Assembly (NCBI RefSeq): GCF_021603585.1
Contig: NZ_BQHI01000010.1
Location: forward strand, 62,001 to 126,000
From: Pseudomonas sputi
GTDB taxonomy: Bacteria; Pseudomonadota; Gammaproteobacteria; Pseudomonadales; Pseudomonadaceae
Direction: 5' to 3'
DNA: 64,000 nt
Made by a program: the position numbers and the translations under genes. Position 1 is the first letter of the stretch. Each line of letters opens with the position of its first letter. Below the pieces are notes generated by a model. That model was not told where the DNA came from and searched no databases. It saw only the letters and a list, made by a program, of their open reading frames with translations. Below are positions 25,525-34,584 of the stretch, piece after piece.

Positions 25525-26544
25525 ATGACCGATTTTCTGGATGTCGACGCCACCCTCGAAGACTGGACCGCGTTGCGCGCCACCACCGACTTCAGCGGCC
25601 TGCTGCTGGGCAACGGCGCCAGTCGTGCGGTGTGGGACGATTTCGGCTACGACTCGCTGTTCGAAAACGCCCGTACGGTGGAAGAAAAACCGTTGAGCCC
25701 GTCGGAGCTGAGCGTGTTCGACGCCCTGCAAACGCGCAGTTTCGAGCAGGTGCTCGGCGCACTGAAAACCACCAGTCGGGTCAACAAGGCGCTGGCCGTC
25801 AGCTCGGCCGCGCCGCGCAACCGCTACTACGCGATCAAGGAAGCGCTGATCAACACCGTGCACGCGGTGCACATCCCGTGGCGGCTGATCGAAGCCTCGA
25901 CTTTGGCGACCCTGAACAGCGAACTGGCGCGTTATCGCACGGTGTTCACCACCAATTACGATTTGCTCAATTACTGGGCGCTGCAACATCAGGGCGAGGC
26001 GATCGATGACCTGTTCAACGGCCCCGACGCCAGTTTCGATCTGTGCGAAAGCCACACTGAAAAACCGCGTCTGCTGTACCTGCACGGCGGCCTGCATCTG
26101 GTGCGCAACCAGGACGGCACCGCGCGCAAGCTGACCGCCACCGAGGGTACCCTGCTCGGCAGTTTCGCGATCAACAACACGATCAAGACGCTCGACGACG
26201 TGCCGCTGTTCGTCAACGAAGGGCCGAGCGCCGACAAACTCAAGACCATCCGCAGTTCGGATTATCTGTCGTTCTGCTACGACCAGTTACTCGGTCACGG
26301 CGACAACCTGTGCATCTTCGGCCACGCCCTCGGCGAGCAGGACAGCCACCTCGTGCGTGCCCTGCGCCTGGCGAAACCGAAGACCGTGGCGATCTCGATC
26401 TACCCGCGCAGCGCGGCGTTCATCCAGCACCAGAAGCGCCACTACGCCAAGGTGTTCGAGGGCACGGGCGTCGAGTTGCGTTTTTTTGATTCCAAGAGCC
26501 ATGCGCTGGGCCATCCGAAGCTGTCGGTACCGGTCGAGGTCTGA
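25525..26544 (+). CDS. DUF4917 protein with SIR2-like features
   Basis: A 339-residue protein that I recognise as DUF4917. It carries the motif series of SIR2-like NAD-binding proteins: LLGNGAS (27-33), FTTNYD (141-146), YLHG (185-188) and GHALGEQDSHL (267-277). Such domains act as NAD-cleaving effectors in several phage-defence systems, but DUF4917 itself has no assigned role that I know. It is a lone gene, convergent with the XRE-cupin regulator; the stops abut at 26544/26545. ATG 25525 is the family-like start, though its ribosome-binding site is weak. Confidence 0.75.
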   Translation: MTDFLDVDATLEDWTALRATTDFSGLLLGNGASRAVWDDFGYDSLFENARTVEEKPLSPSELSVFDALQTRSFEQVLGALKTTSRVNKALAVSSAAPRNRYYAIKEALINTVHAVHIPWRLIEASTLATLNSELARYRTVFTTNYDLLNYWALQHQGEAIDDLFNGPDASFDLCESHTEKPRLLYLHGGLHLVRNQDGTARKLTATEGTLLGSFAINNTIKTLDDVPLFVNEGPSADKLKTIRSSDYLSFCYDQLLGHGDNLCIFGHALGEQDSHLVRALRLAKPKTVAISIYPRSAAFIQHQKRHYAKVFEGTGVELRFFDSKSHALGHPKLSVPVEV

Positions 26545-27087
26545 TCACTCCTCGCTGCTGTGCACCACCACCAGCAACTGCGCCTGCACCTCGCCCACTG
26601 AGCGGATGCGATGGGGTTTCTGCGCATTGAAGTGCAGCGCATCGCCCCGCTCCAGCAGCACCCGTTCGTTCCCGAAGTCCACTTCGACCCGGCCTTCGTG
26701 GACGAACAGAAACTCCTCGCCCAAGTGCTCCTTGAAGGTCTTGTCAGTGAATTCGCTCGGCGGGTAAATGATGAACGGCAACAGGCTGCGCTCGCTGACC
26801 TGATGGGCCAGCACCGCGTAGCCGGGGCTGTGATCGTTGGCTGCCAGCGACTGGCGCTCGTGGCTGCGCACCAGGCTGTAGCTGTCGAGGCTGACGTTGT
26901 CTTCAGAGAACAGCTCCTCGACTTTCACGTTCAGCGCCTTGGCCAGTTTCAGCGCGGCAGCAATCGACGGTGTGTTCAACCCGCGCTCGACCTTCGACAG
27001 GTAACTCTTGGTCATGCCGGATTTCTCGGCCAGTGCCTCAAGGGTTACGCCAAGTTTTTTTCTCAATAATTTCAAACGGATAGACAT
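26545..27087 (-). CDS. XRE-cupin transcriptional regulator
   Basis: 180 residues: an XRE helix-turn-helix at 5-60 (LEALAEKSGMTKSYLSKVERG) and a C-terminal cupin (about 100-178, EHLGEEFLFVHEGRVEVDFG) that would sense a small ligand. It is divergent from the aldolase/DapA-like operon and separated by 108 bases holding a palindrome plus an extra half-site, so it almost certainly controls that operon and itself. Confidence 0.88.
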   Translation of the reverse strand: MSIRLKLLRKKLGVTLEALAEKSGMTKSYLSKVERGLNTPSIAAALKLAKALNVKVEELFSEDNVSLDSYSLVRSHERQSLAANDHSPGYAVLAHQVSERSLLPFIIYPPSEFTDKTFKEHLGEEFLFVHEGRVEVDFGNERVLLERGDALHFNAQKPHRIRSVGEVQAQLLVVVHSSEE

Positions 27088-27132
27088 GCGAAGCGATTAA
27101 TCCAGCAAAGGAAAGACGAGTTGTCCTTGCCA

Positions 27133-27168
27133 ATGACACAAAGTGTCATATAGCCTCTAAAGTGTCAT
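27133..27168. promoter_or_regulatory. operator of the XRE-cupin regulator
   Basis: Perfect 17-bp palindrome ATGACAC-AAA-GTGTCAT (27133-27149), plus a third GTGTCAT half-site at 27162-27168, 19 bases from the second arm. It lies midway between the divergent genes. Confidence 0.7.
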
Positions 27169-27195
27169 CCATGGCAACCACCACAGGACACGGAT

Positions 27196-27978
27196 ATGGC
27201 CAAGACATTAGCACTACCCAAAGACGAACTGGTCAAGCAAGCGCTGACCCAGATGCAAAAAAGCCTGGCGGATAATACGTGGACAAACCGGCAAAAGCTG
27301 GCCCTGACCTGCCGGATTCTGTTCGAGAACGGCCACGATTCGGGCCTCGCCGGGCAGATCACCGCCCGCGGCCCGCAGCCGGGCACTTACTACACTCAGC
27401 AATTGGGCCTGGGTTTCGATGAAATCACCGCGAGCAATCTGCTGCTGGTCAACGAAGACCTGGAAGTGCTCGAAGGCCACGGCATGGCCAACCCGGCCAA
27501 CCGTTTCCACAGTTGGGTATACCGCGCCCGGCCGGACGTGAACTGCATCATCCACACCCACCCGACGCACATTGCCGCGCTGTCGATGCTGGAAGTGCCG
27601 CTGCAGATTTCCCACATGGACCTGTGCCCACTGTACGACGATTGCGCGTTCCTTGAAGGCTGGCCGGGTGTGCCGGTCGGTAACGAAGAAGGCGAACTGA
27701 TTGCCGGCGCGCTGGGCGACAAACGGGCGATCCTGCTTTCCCACCACGGACAGCTGTCCACAGGGGCGACCATCGAGGAAGCCTGTGTCATCGCGCAACT
27801 GATCGAACGCGCGGCCAAGCTGCAACTGCTGGCAATGGCCGCCGGGACGATCAAACCGATCATCCCCGAACTCGGCCGCGAGGCCCATGACTGGGTCTCG
27901 AAACCCAAACGCCACGCCGCGGCCTTTAACTACTACGCCCGGCAGAACCTGCGTCAGCACGCCGATTGCCTGAACTGA
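27196..27978 (+). CDS. class II aldolase/adducin family protein
   Basis: 260 residues of the fuculose-1-phosphate aldolase-like fold. The zinc ligands are recognisable in IIHTHPTH (about 115-122) and LLSHHG (about 179-184). It is probably an aldolase or decarboxylase on a sugar-acid or hydroxy-acid. It is the first gene of a two-gene operon with a DapA-like enzyme, and the shared regulator suggests a small catabolic pathway. The true substrate is unknown. Confidence 0.85.
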   Translation: MAKTLALPKDELVKQALTQMQKSLADNTWTNRQKLALTCRILFENGHDSGLAGQITARGPQPGTYYTQQLGLGFDEITASNLLLVNEDLEVLEGHGMANPANRFHSWVYRARPDVNCIIHTHPTHIAALSMLEVPLQISHMDLCPLYDDCAFLEGWPGVPVGNEEGELIAGALGDKRAILLSHHGQLSTGATIEEACVIAQLIERAAKLQLLAMAAGTIKPIIPELGREAHDWVSKPKRHAAAFNYYARQNLRQHADCLN

Positions 27979-28004
27979 ACCTCTCATCCCTGCGGAGCAC
28001 CCTC

Positions 28005-28886
28005 ATGTCCAATATTCACGGCATCATCGGCTACACCATCACCCCGTTCGGCGCCAACGGCGAAGGCGTTGACCTGCCGGCCCTCGGCCGCTCCATCGAC
28101 CGCCTGATCGCCGGCGGCGTCCACGCCATCGCGCCACTGGGCAGCACCGGCGAAGGCGCCTACCTGAGCGATGCGGAGTGGGATCAGGTCGCCGAGTTCA
28201 GCATCAAGCACGTCGCCAAACGTGTACCGACCGTGGTCAGCGTGTCCGACCTGACCACCGCCAAAGCGGTACGCCGCGCACGCTTTGCCGAAGCCCATGG
28301 CGCCGACGTGGTGATGGTGCTGCCGACCTCCTACTGGAAACTCACCGAGGCGGAAATCCTCGCCCACTACCGCGCCATCGGTGACAGCATCGGCGTGCCG
28401 ATCATGCTCTACAACAACCCGGCCACCAGCGGCACCGACCTGTCGGTGGAATTGATCCTGCGCATCGTCAACGGCGTGGAAAACGTGACCATGGTCAAGG
28501 AGAGCACCGGTGACATCCAGCGCATGCACAAGCTGCAACTGCTCGGCGAAGGCCGGGTGCCGTTCTACAACGGCTGCAACCCGCTGGCGCTCGAAGCGTT
28601 CGCCGCCGGAGCCAAGGGCTGGTGCACGGCGGCGCCGAACCTGATCCCGCAACTCAACCTGGATTTGTACGAAGCCACGCTGGCCGGAGATCTCGACAAG
28701 GCGCGAGCACTGTTCTATCGCCAGTTGCCGCTGCTGGACTTCATTCTCAAGGGCGGCTTGCCGGCGACGATCAAGGCCGGTCTGCGCCTGACCGATCTGG
28801 AAGTCGGCGATCCGCGTTTGCCGGTGTCCCCGCTGAGCGAGGCCGGGCGTAACCAGTTGCAGGCCATTCTCAACACACTGAGCTGA
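28005..28886 (+). CDS. dihydrodipicolinate synthase family aldolase
   Basis: A 293-residue class I pyruvate-type aldolase/dehydratase of the DapA superfamily. Catalytic Tyr136 (LYNNPA) and Schiff-base Lys165 (MVKESTGD) are in place, with the GSTGE carboxylate-binding loop at 46-50. It is unlikely to be the lysine-pathway DapA, because it sits in an inducible-looking operon after a class II aldolase and an XRE-cupin regulator. A CGGAG site supports ATG 28005. Confidence 0.87.
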   Translation: MSNIHGIIGYTITPFGANGEGVDLPALGRSIDRLIAGGVHAIAPLGSTGEGAYLSDAEWDQVAEFSIKHVAKRVPTVVSVSDLTTAKAVRRARFAEAHGADVVMVLPTSYWKLTEAEILAHYRAIGDSIGVPIMLYNNPATSGTDLSVELILRIVNGVENVTMVKESTGDIQRMHKLQLLGEGRVPFYNGCNPLALEAFAAGAKGWCTAAPNLIPQLNLDLYEATLAGDLDKARALFYRQLPLLDFILKGGLPATIKAGLRLTDLEVGDPRLPVSPLSEAGRNQLQAILNTLS

Positions 28887-28900
28887 TTTCAGCCACGGCA

Positions 28901-28943
28901 AAAACCCTGTGGGATCGACGCACTGTCGGACCCACGGGGTTTT
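28901..28943 (+). terminator. hairpin terminator of the aldolase operon
   Basis: 13-bp stem AAAACCCTGTGGG (28901-28913) with CCCACGGGGTTTT (28931-28943), one G-U pair. It probably also ends the convergent YegP-like gene. Confidence 0.75.
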
Positions 28944-28958
28944 GGGCTGAAGGTGAAT

Positions 28959-29303
28959 TCAAAGCACCGGCAGGGTTTTGTCCTTGATCACCTTGGAGGG
29001 CCCGTTGGCCTTGACGCTGGCGATGCCTTTGGCACATGCCGCGTCGGATGAATAGGATTCGCTGCTGCCGATGATCTGGTGATTGGCCGCCTTGAGGTTG
29101 AAATAGGGGTGACCGTCCTTCGTCGACTTCTTCTCGTAGCGCTCGTCCAGCGGGCTGTTCGCCTGCACCGAGGCGATGCCGTTTTCGGCGGCCGTGCGGG
29201 TGGTGTACAGCTCGCTGGTCAGAATGGTTTCGGCATTCGCCGCTTTCAGCACGAACTTGTACTGGCCGTTGCTGCTTTTGCTCAACTCATACCATCCGGA
29301 CAT
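28959..29303 (-). CDS. YegP-like DUF1508 repeat protein
   Basis: 114 residues built of two DUF1508 repeats: GWYELSKSSNGQYKFVLKAAN (part, 3-23) and the second from about residue 54 (YEKKSTKDGHPYFNLKAAN). UPF0339/YegP proteins have this tandem arrangement and no settled function. The ATG at 29303 gives the conserved MSGWYEL start. The longer open frame upstream overlaps the DJ-1 gene and is not coding. Confidence 0.85.
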   Translation of the reverse strand: MSGWYELSKSSNGQYKFVLKAANAETILTSELYTTRTAAENGIASVQANSPLDERYEKKSTKDGHPYFNLKAANHQIIGSSESYSSDAACAKGIASVKANGPSKVIKDKTLPVL

Positions 29304-29325
29304 GGTGTGTCTCCTTATCGATGTG

Positions 29326-29907
29326 TCACAGGGTGATTTTGGTTCCAAGCAACCCCAGGAAACCGGCCAGCCAGTTCGGGTGCGCCGACCAGGCGGGCGC
29401 GGTGGCCAGGTTGCCCTGGACATGGCCGTCCGTGACCGGGATGTCGATGTAGGTGCCGCCGGCCAGCCGCACTTCCGGGGCACAGGCCGGATAGGCGCTG
29501 CATTCACGGCCTTCGAGAATCCCCGCCGCTGCCAGCAGTTGCGCGCCATGGCAGACAGCGGCAATCGGCTTGCCGGCCTTGTCGAAGGCGCGCACCAGTT
29601 CCAGGACTTTTTCGTTCAGCCGCAGGTATTCCGGCGCACGCCCACCGGGCACCAGCAAGGCGTCGTAATCCTTGGCATCGACCTTGGCGAAATCGAAGTT
29701 CAGGGCAAACTGATGACCGGGTTTCTCGCTGTAGGTCTGATCGCCTTCAAAGTCATGGATCGCGGTACGCACAGTCTGGCCGGCGGCCTTGTCCGGGCAA
29801 ACGGCGTGGACGGTGTGGCCCACCATCTGCAGGGCCTGGAACGGCACCATCACTTCGTAGTCTTCGACGTAATCGCCGACCAGCATCAGAATCTTTTTCG
29901 CGGCCAT
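29326..29907 (-). CDS. DJ-1/PfpI family protein
   Basis: 193 residues with the DJ-1 nucleophile elbow [10 protein letters not shown] (Cys119), an acidic residue near 15, and the [11 protein letters not shown] block (87-97). Family members are glyoxalase III-like or deglycase enzymes, or proteases in archaea; a role in methylglyoxal or carbonyl defence is likely. AGGAG precedes the ATG. Confidence 0.87.
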   Translation of the reverse strand: MAAKKILMLVGDYVEDYEVMVPFQALQMVGHTVHAVCPDKAAGQTVRTAIHDFEGDQTYSEKPGHQFALNFDFAKVDAKDYDALLVPGGRAPEYLRLNEKVLELVRAFDKAGKPIAAVCHGAQLLAAAGILEGRECSAYPACAPEVRLAGGTYIDIPVTDGHVQGNLATAPAWSAHPNWLAGFLGLLGTKITL

Positions 29908-30076
29908 GGGCAGGGCTCCTCTGGTGAATGCGCAGGAATATTCACAGTAGCCCAAGGACCGCGATCGCGTTCGCAAACTGTATGGATAACTCTGCGCCCA
30001 GCTGTAACAGCCCGATTGCCGTGGTTTGTGGCTAGATGAAGGCACCTTCCTGTCACCTTCGAATCGAGTTGCCCTC

Positions 30077-30991
30077 ATGTCTTCGCGCGAAAACACCGGC
30101 ATGGCCCTCGGCCTGCTTGGCGTGGTGATTTTCAGCCTCACCCTGCCCTTCACCCGCATCGTGGTGCAGGAACTGCACCCGCTGCTCAACGGCCTGGGCC
30201 GTGCGCTGTTCGCGGCGATTCCGGCAGCAGCGCTGTTGTTGTGGCGTCGGGAAACGTGGCCGACCTGGAAGCAGGTCAAAGGCCTGAGCCTGGTGATTGC
30301 CGGAGTGATCCTCGGTTTCCCGGTACTGTCGGCGTGGGCCATGCAGACTTTGCCGGCGTCCCACGGCGCGCTGGTCAACGGTTTGCAGCCGCTGTGCGTG
30401 GCGCTTTACGCCGCGTGGCTGTCCCATGAACGGCCGTCGAAAGCTTTCTGGGCGTGCGCCGCATTGGGCAGTGCGCTGGTGCTGGGATACGCGTTGTACA
30501 CCGGCGCCGGCAGCATTCAGGCCGGGGATCTGCTGATGCTGGGTGCGATTGCGGTAGGCGGTCTGGGTTACGCCGAGGGCGGGCGGCTGGCCCGGGAGAT
30601 GGGTGGCTGGCAGGTGATCTGCTGGGCACTGGTGCTGTCGACGCCGCTGCTGATCGGCCCGGTGCTGTACCTGGCGTTGCAGCATCAGGGCGCGGTATCG
30701 GCGAAAACCTGGTGGGCGTTCGGTTACGTCGCGCTGTTTTCGCAGTTCCTGGGTTTCTTCGCCTGGTACGCCGGGCTGGCCATGGGTGGCATTGCCCGGG
30801 TCAGTCAGATTCAGTTGTTGCAGATTTTCTTCACCATCGCGTTTTCCGCGCTGTTCTTCGGCGAACACGTGGAGCCAATCACCTGGCTGTTCGCCTGCGG
30901 GGTGATCGCGACGGTGATGCTCGGGCGCAAGACCGCGGTGCGCCCGGCTCAACCGGGCACGTTACCGGCGGGCATTCAGCTCAAGCCTTGA
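30077..30991 (+). CDS. EamA/DMT family permease
   Basis: A 304-residue membrane protein with ten predicted helices in two EamA repeats. The first repeat carries [24 protein letters not shown] in part; the second includes [17 protein letters not shown]. It probably exports an unknown metabolite. ATG 30077 gives an MSSREN start. Its last 11 bases overlap the convergent methyltransferase gene. Confidence 0.85.
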   Translation: MSSRENTGMALGLLGVVIFSLTLPFTRIVVQELHPLLNGLGRALFAAIPAAALLLWRRETWPTWKQVKGLSLVIAGVILGFPVLSAWAMQTLPASHGALVNGLQPLCVALYAAWLSHERPSKAFWACAALGSALVLGYALYTGAGSIQAGDLLMLGAIAVGGLGYAEGGRLAREMGGWQVICWALVLSTPLLIGPVLYLALQHQGAVSAKTWWAFGYVALFSQFLGFFAWYAGLAMGGIARVSQIQLLQIFFTIAFSALFFGEHVEPITWLFACGVIATVMLGRKTAVRPAQPGTLPAGIQLKP

Positions 30992-32213
30992 GCTTCAGAA
31001 GGCCGTCAGCGAGCAGCAGGGTTTCGAGGCAGTGCTCGCTGATCTGGTAGAACGCTTTCAATTCCTGAATTTTCATCAGCAACTGGGTCGGGTCCCCGGG
31101 CTCGGCGCGTTTCACGGCGAGGATCATCTTGTTCTTGTTGGTGTGGTCCAGGGAAATGAACTCGAACACCTTGGTCTCGTAACCGCAAGCTTCAAGGAAC
31201 AGCGCACGCAGGCTGTCGGTGACCATTTCCGCCTGCTGGCCCAGGTGCAAACCGTATTGCAGCATCGGCTTGAGCAGCGCCGGGCTCTGGATCTGCAAGC
31301 GGATCTGTTTGTGGCAGCACGGCGAGCACATGATGATCGACGCGCCGGAGCGGATGCCGGTGTGGATCGCGTAGTCGGTGGCGATGTCGCAGGCATGCAG
31401 GGCGATCATCACGTCCAGTTCGCTCGGCGCCACGCTGCGCACATCACCGCATTTGAACACCAGCCCCGGGTGCTCCAGCTTCGCAGCGGCGGCGTTGCAC
31501 AGGTTGACCATTTCTTCGCGCAATTCGACGCCAGTGACTTCGCCCTCGGCCTTCAAGGTGTTGCGCAAATAGTCATGGATGGCGAACGTCAGGTAACCCT
31601 TGCCCGATCCGAAATCCGCCACCCGCACCGGTTTGTCCAGGGCCAGCGGCGACGAGGTCAGCGCGTGGCTGAAGACTTCGATGAACTTGTTGATCTGCTT
31701 CCATTTGCGCGACATCGCCGGGATCAGCTCGTGCTGGGCGTTGGTCACGCCCAAGTCCTTGAGGAACGGCCGGTTCAGATCGAGGAAGCGGTTTTTCTCG
31801 CGGTTATGCTCGGCGGACGGCACTTCGCGCAATTGCTGGGGTTTGCTCATGAACAGTGAGCTCTTGCCCTTTTTGCTGTATTCGAGCTGGGCTTCGTCCG
31901 TCAGTGCCAGCAAGTGCGCATTCTTGAACGCCGCCGGCAGCAGCCCGGCAATCGTCGCCACCGCTTCGTCCAGCGGCAGGTTCTTGGTGATGTCGCGGGT
32001 CTTGTAGCGATATACAAAGGACAGGCACGGTTGCGCCTTGACCGTCACCGGTTTGATGATGATCCGCTGCAGGTCCGCTTCTTCGCCGACGTACTTGGCC
32101 AGCACCAGTTTGATGAAGCCGTTCTGTTCGAGGCTGGTTTGCAGCAGCTCGATGAACCGGGCGTGGTGATCGGGCGCCGGTTTGGCAGGTGCGGAGGGAG
32201 CGGTAACGGACAT
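30981..32213 (-). CDS. METTL25/RRNAD1-like methyltransferase
   Basis: A 410-residue protein with a central SAM-binding domain (motif I VADFGSGKGYLTFA, about residues 208-221; ALHACDIATDYA). It also has a Cys pair in MCSPCCHKQIR, typical of the Methyltransf_32 group that includes eukaryotic METTL25/RRNAD1. Substrate is unknown in bacteria; RNA or protein is plausible. An N-terminal extension of about 190 residues has no domain that I recognise. It is a single gene. Confidence 0.8.
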   Translation of the reverse strand: MSVTAPSAPAKPAPDHHARFIELLQTSLEQNGFIKLVLAKYVGEEADLQRIIIKPVTVKAQPCLSFVYRYKTRDITKNLPLDEAVATIAGLLPAAFKNAHLLALTDEAQLEYSKKGKSSLFMSKPQQLREVPSAEHNREKNRFLDLNRPFLKDLGVTNAQHELIPAMSRKWKQINKFIEVFSHALTSSPLALDKPVRVADFGSGKGYLTFAIHDYLRNTLKAEGEVTGVELREEMVNLCNAAAAKLEHPGLVFKCGDVRSVAPSELDVMIALHACDIATDYAIHTGIRSGASIIMCSPCCHKQIRLQIQSPALLKPMLQYGLHLGQQAEMVTDSLRALFLEACGYETKVFEFISLDHTNKNKMILAVKRAEPGDPTQLLMKIQELKAFYQISEHCLETLLLADGLLKLKA

Positions 32214-32303
32214 GGGAAAAAGCGGCCTCGGACGGGCAAATCGGGAATGGCCGCTAGTTTAGGGGGGATGGCGTTCGAGGGCACGGCTAATTTCCCGAAC
32301 GGC

Positions 32304-32921
32304 TTATCCCAGAACCACCAGACGATTGGGCAACTCATTGCGCACCTGGGTCACCGGCACATGCACCTTGAGCAACTCCCCGCACGCCTCGATGCAAGTG
32401 ACAAAGCCCTGCAACGTCTGCCCCCGCCGCACCTGCTCGGTAAACGTCGCGACAATCGAATCCCAGCTCTTGTTATCCAGTTTTCTGGAAATCCCTTCGT
32501 CCACCAGAATCTCCACGTACCGCTCGGCCTCACAGACAAAAATCAGCACACCGGTGCTGCCCACCGTGTGATGCAGGTTCTGCTCGAGAAACTGCCGCCG
32601 CGCCAGGTTCGAGGCGCGCCAGTGCCGGACACGGCGCGGCACCAGATGGGTAGTGATCTTCGGCAGGCGAAACAACAGACACAGCACGATGAAAATGCCC
32701 CACTGCACCAGCAACAGGCTGTGCATGGTCAGCCAGCCGGTCAGGTAATGCACGATCCCCGGCACCACCAGCGCCAGCAGGCTGGCCCACAGCAACGGGA
32801 TGTACGCGTAGTCGTCGGCGCGTGCCGCGAGCACCGTCACCAGTTCGGCGTCGGTGTCACGCTCGACCCGGGCGATGGCCTCGGCGACCTTGCGTTGTTC
32901 GTGTTCAGTCAGTAGTGCCAT
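32304..32921 (-). CDS. TPM-domain membrane protein
   Basis: A 205-residue protein: N-terminal TPM-like segment (residues 1-45), two membrane helices (about 48-98), then a second soluble part (TVGSTGVLIFVCEAERYVEIL) that resembles the TPM phosphatase fold. It is the last gene of a lemA - ygcG-like - TPM operon. The start MALLTEHEQRKVAEAI fits; upstream open frame runs into the Gly-rich tail of the preceding gene. Confidence 0.8.
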   Translation of the reverse strand: MALLTEHEQRKVAEAIARVERDTDAELVTVLAARADDYAYIPLLWASLLALVVPGIVHYLTGWLTMHSLLLVQWGIFIVLCLLFRLPKITTHLVPRRVRHWRASNLARRQFLEQNLHHTVGSTGVLIFVCEAERYVEILVDEGISRKLDNKSWDSIVATFTEQVRRGQTLQGFVTCIEACGELLKVHVPVTQVRNELPNRLVVLG

Positions 32922-32949
32922 GTCGTGAAGTGCCTGCTCATTATTGTTA

Positions 32950-33702
32950 TCACCAGCCGCCGGAAGACCCGCCCCCGCCGAAACTGCCACCGCCGCCGCT
33001 GAAGCCTCCGCCGCCTCCGCCGCCGCCAAATCCACCACCGCCAAAGCCGCCCCCTCCTCCGGAGCCGCCCCGGCCGGCGGGAAGGATACCGAGCATCTGG
33101 CAGACAAAAACAGTCAGGATGAACAACATCACCAGAAATACGAACAACGCCGGATGCCGCGAGACGAAATCATCCGCAGGATCGCCGGCCGATTCATACA
33201 CCGTGGACGGCTCGTCCAGCGGATTGCCGCCCAGCACCACCAGCATGGCCGCGACACCGTCGCTGATGCCCTTGCTGAAATTGCCGGCCTTGAACGACGG
33301 CGTGATCACCTGATGGATGATCACCGAACTCTGGGCATCGGTCAGGCGATCCTCCAGCCCGTAGCCGACCTCGATGCGCAACTTGCGCTCGTCCCGGGCG
33401 ACGATCAACAGGGCGCCGTTGTTCTTGTCCTTCTGGCCGATGCCCCAGTGCCGGCCGAGTTCGACGCCATAGTCCTCGATGGTCGCGCCTTGCAGATTCG
33501 GCAACGTCACCACCACCAACTGTTCGCCGGTCGCCTGCTCGTGGGCCTGCAATTGCTGGCTCAGTTGCGTGCGCACCGACGGCTCGATCATCTGCGCATC
33601 GTCCACCACCCGCCCGGTCAGCGCCGGGAAGGTCAATTCGGCCCGGGCGCTGACGGCGAACAGCCACAGCATCAGCACCAGACCCATCTTCAACACACGC
33701 AT
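32950..33702 (-). CDS. YgcG-like TPM protein with glycine-rich tail
   Basis: A 250-residue envelope protein: signal peptide (to about residue 22), a TPM domain (about 25-170, LTGRVVDDAQMI, LGRHWGIGQKDKNNGALLIVA), one membrane helix (about 187-207) and a C-terminal tail of about 40 residues almost all Gly with Ser/Phe. Low-complexity tails like this are normal for the family. It lies between lemA and a second TPM gene. ATG 33702 is preferred to 33708 on ribosome-site spacing. Confidence 0.87.
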   Translation of the reverse strand: MRVLKMGLVLMLWLFAVSARAELTFPALTGRVVDDAQMIEPSVRTQLSQQLQAHEQATGEQLVVVTLPNLQGATIEDYGVELGRHWGIGQKDKNNGALLIVARDERKLRIEVGYGLEDRLTDAQSSVIIHQVITPSFKAGNFSKGISDGVAAMLVVLGGNPLDEPSTVYESAGDPADDFVSRHPALFVFLVMLFILTVFVCQMLGILPAGRGGSGGGGGFGGGGFGGGGGGGGFSGGGGSFGGGGSSGGW

Positions 33703-33715
33703 GGGCATCCCCGGC

Positions 33716-34324
33716 TCAGAACTTCACTTCCGGGGCCTTGTCCGCGCCGGGGCTGGTGGCTTCGAAGGTCTCGCGGATCGGCAAATTGCTGTACATCACG
33801 CTGTGCCACAAGCGACCGGGGAAGGTGCGGATCTCGGTGTTGTATTTCTGCACCGCCAGAATGAAATCGCGACGGGCCACGGCGATGCGGTTTTCCGTGC
33901 CCTCGAGTTGCGATTGCAGGGCGAGGAAGTTCTGGTTGGCCTTCAGGTCCGGATAGCGCTCGGACACCACCATCAACCGGCTCAAGGCACCGGTCAGTTG
34001 ATCCTGGGCCTGCTGGAACTGCTTGAGCTTTTCCGGGTTGTCGAGGGTGCTGGCATCGACCTGGATCGACGTCGCCTTGGCCCGCGCCTCGATAACCGCC
34101 GTCAGGGTTGCTTCCTCGTGTTTGGCATAGCCCTTGACGGTTTCCACCAGATTGGGGATCAGGTCGGCGCGGCGCTGGTACTGGTTCTGCACCTGGCCCC
34201 AGGCAGCCTTGGCCTGCTCGTCGAGGGTCGGAATATTGTTGATGCCGCAAGCGGTCAACAACGTGGCCAGCACCAGCAGGGTGGCCACCTGCAAACGCGA
34301 GCGGTAGACAGGACTGACATTCAT
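33716..34324 (-). CDS. lemA: LemA family lipoprotein
   Basis: 202 residues with a lipobox LLTAC (Cys26) and the LemA signature WGQVQNQYQRRADLIPNLVETVKGYA (in part, about 38-63), mostly helical. LemA proteins are envelope coiled-coil proteins of unclear function that recur next to TPM/YgcG genes, as here. First gene of the three-gene leftward operon. Confidence 0.9.
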   Translation of the reverse strand: MNVSPVYRSRLQVATLLVLATLLTACGINNIPTLDEQAKAAWGQVQNQYQRRADLIPNLVETVKGYAKHEEATLTAVIEARAKATSIQVDASTLDNPEKLKQFQQAQDQLTGALSRLMVVSERYPDLKANQNFLALQSQLEGTENRIAVARRDFILAVQKYNTEIRTFPGRLWHSVMYSNLPIRETFEATSPGADKAPEVKF

Positions 34325-34584
34325 CGGACGGGTGCTCCCTTGCACATTTCATGAATAATGAATCGCGAAACATTCTCGGCCGACGGTTGGGGCATAATCG
34401 CCCGCGCCACTGGATTGCGGCGGGCCGATGGGCTAAAAAGAGGCCCTGCGCGATCACGTCGCCGAAACGTTCGACGTACATTCGGCTGTCGTTTTCTGAA
34501 TCAGCACCCGAACAACAATAGTCGCTCCCTACATTTTGGCTGGCCGGTGTTGTAACGCCGTTTAGGCCCTTGAGAAAACTATTC

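Noticed and set aside
32950-33110. Tandem nucleotide repeat in the Gly-rich coding region
   Set aside because: It is the low-complexity Gly tail of a YgcG-like protein, normal for the family, not a mobile or regulatory repeat.
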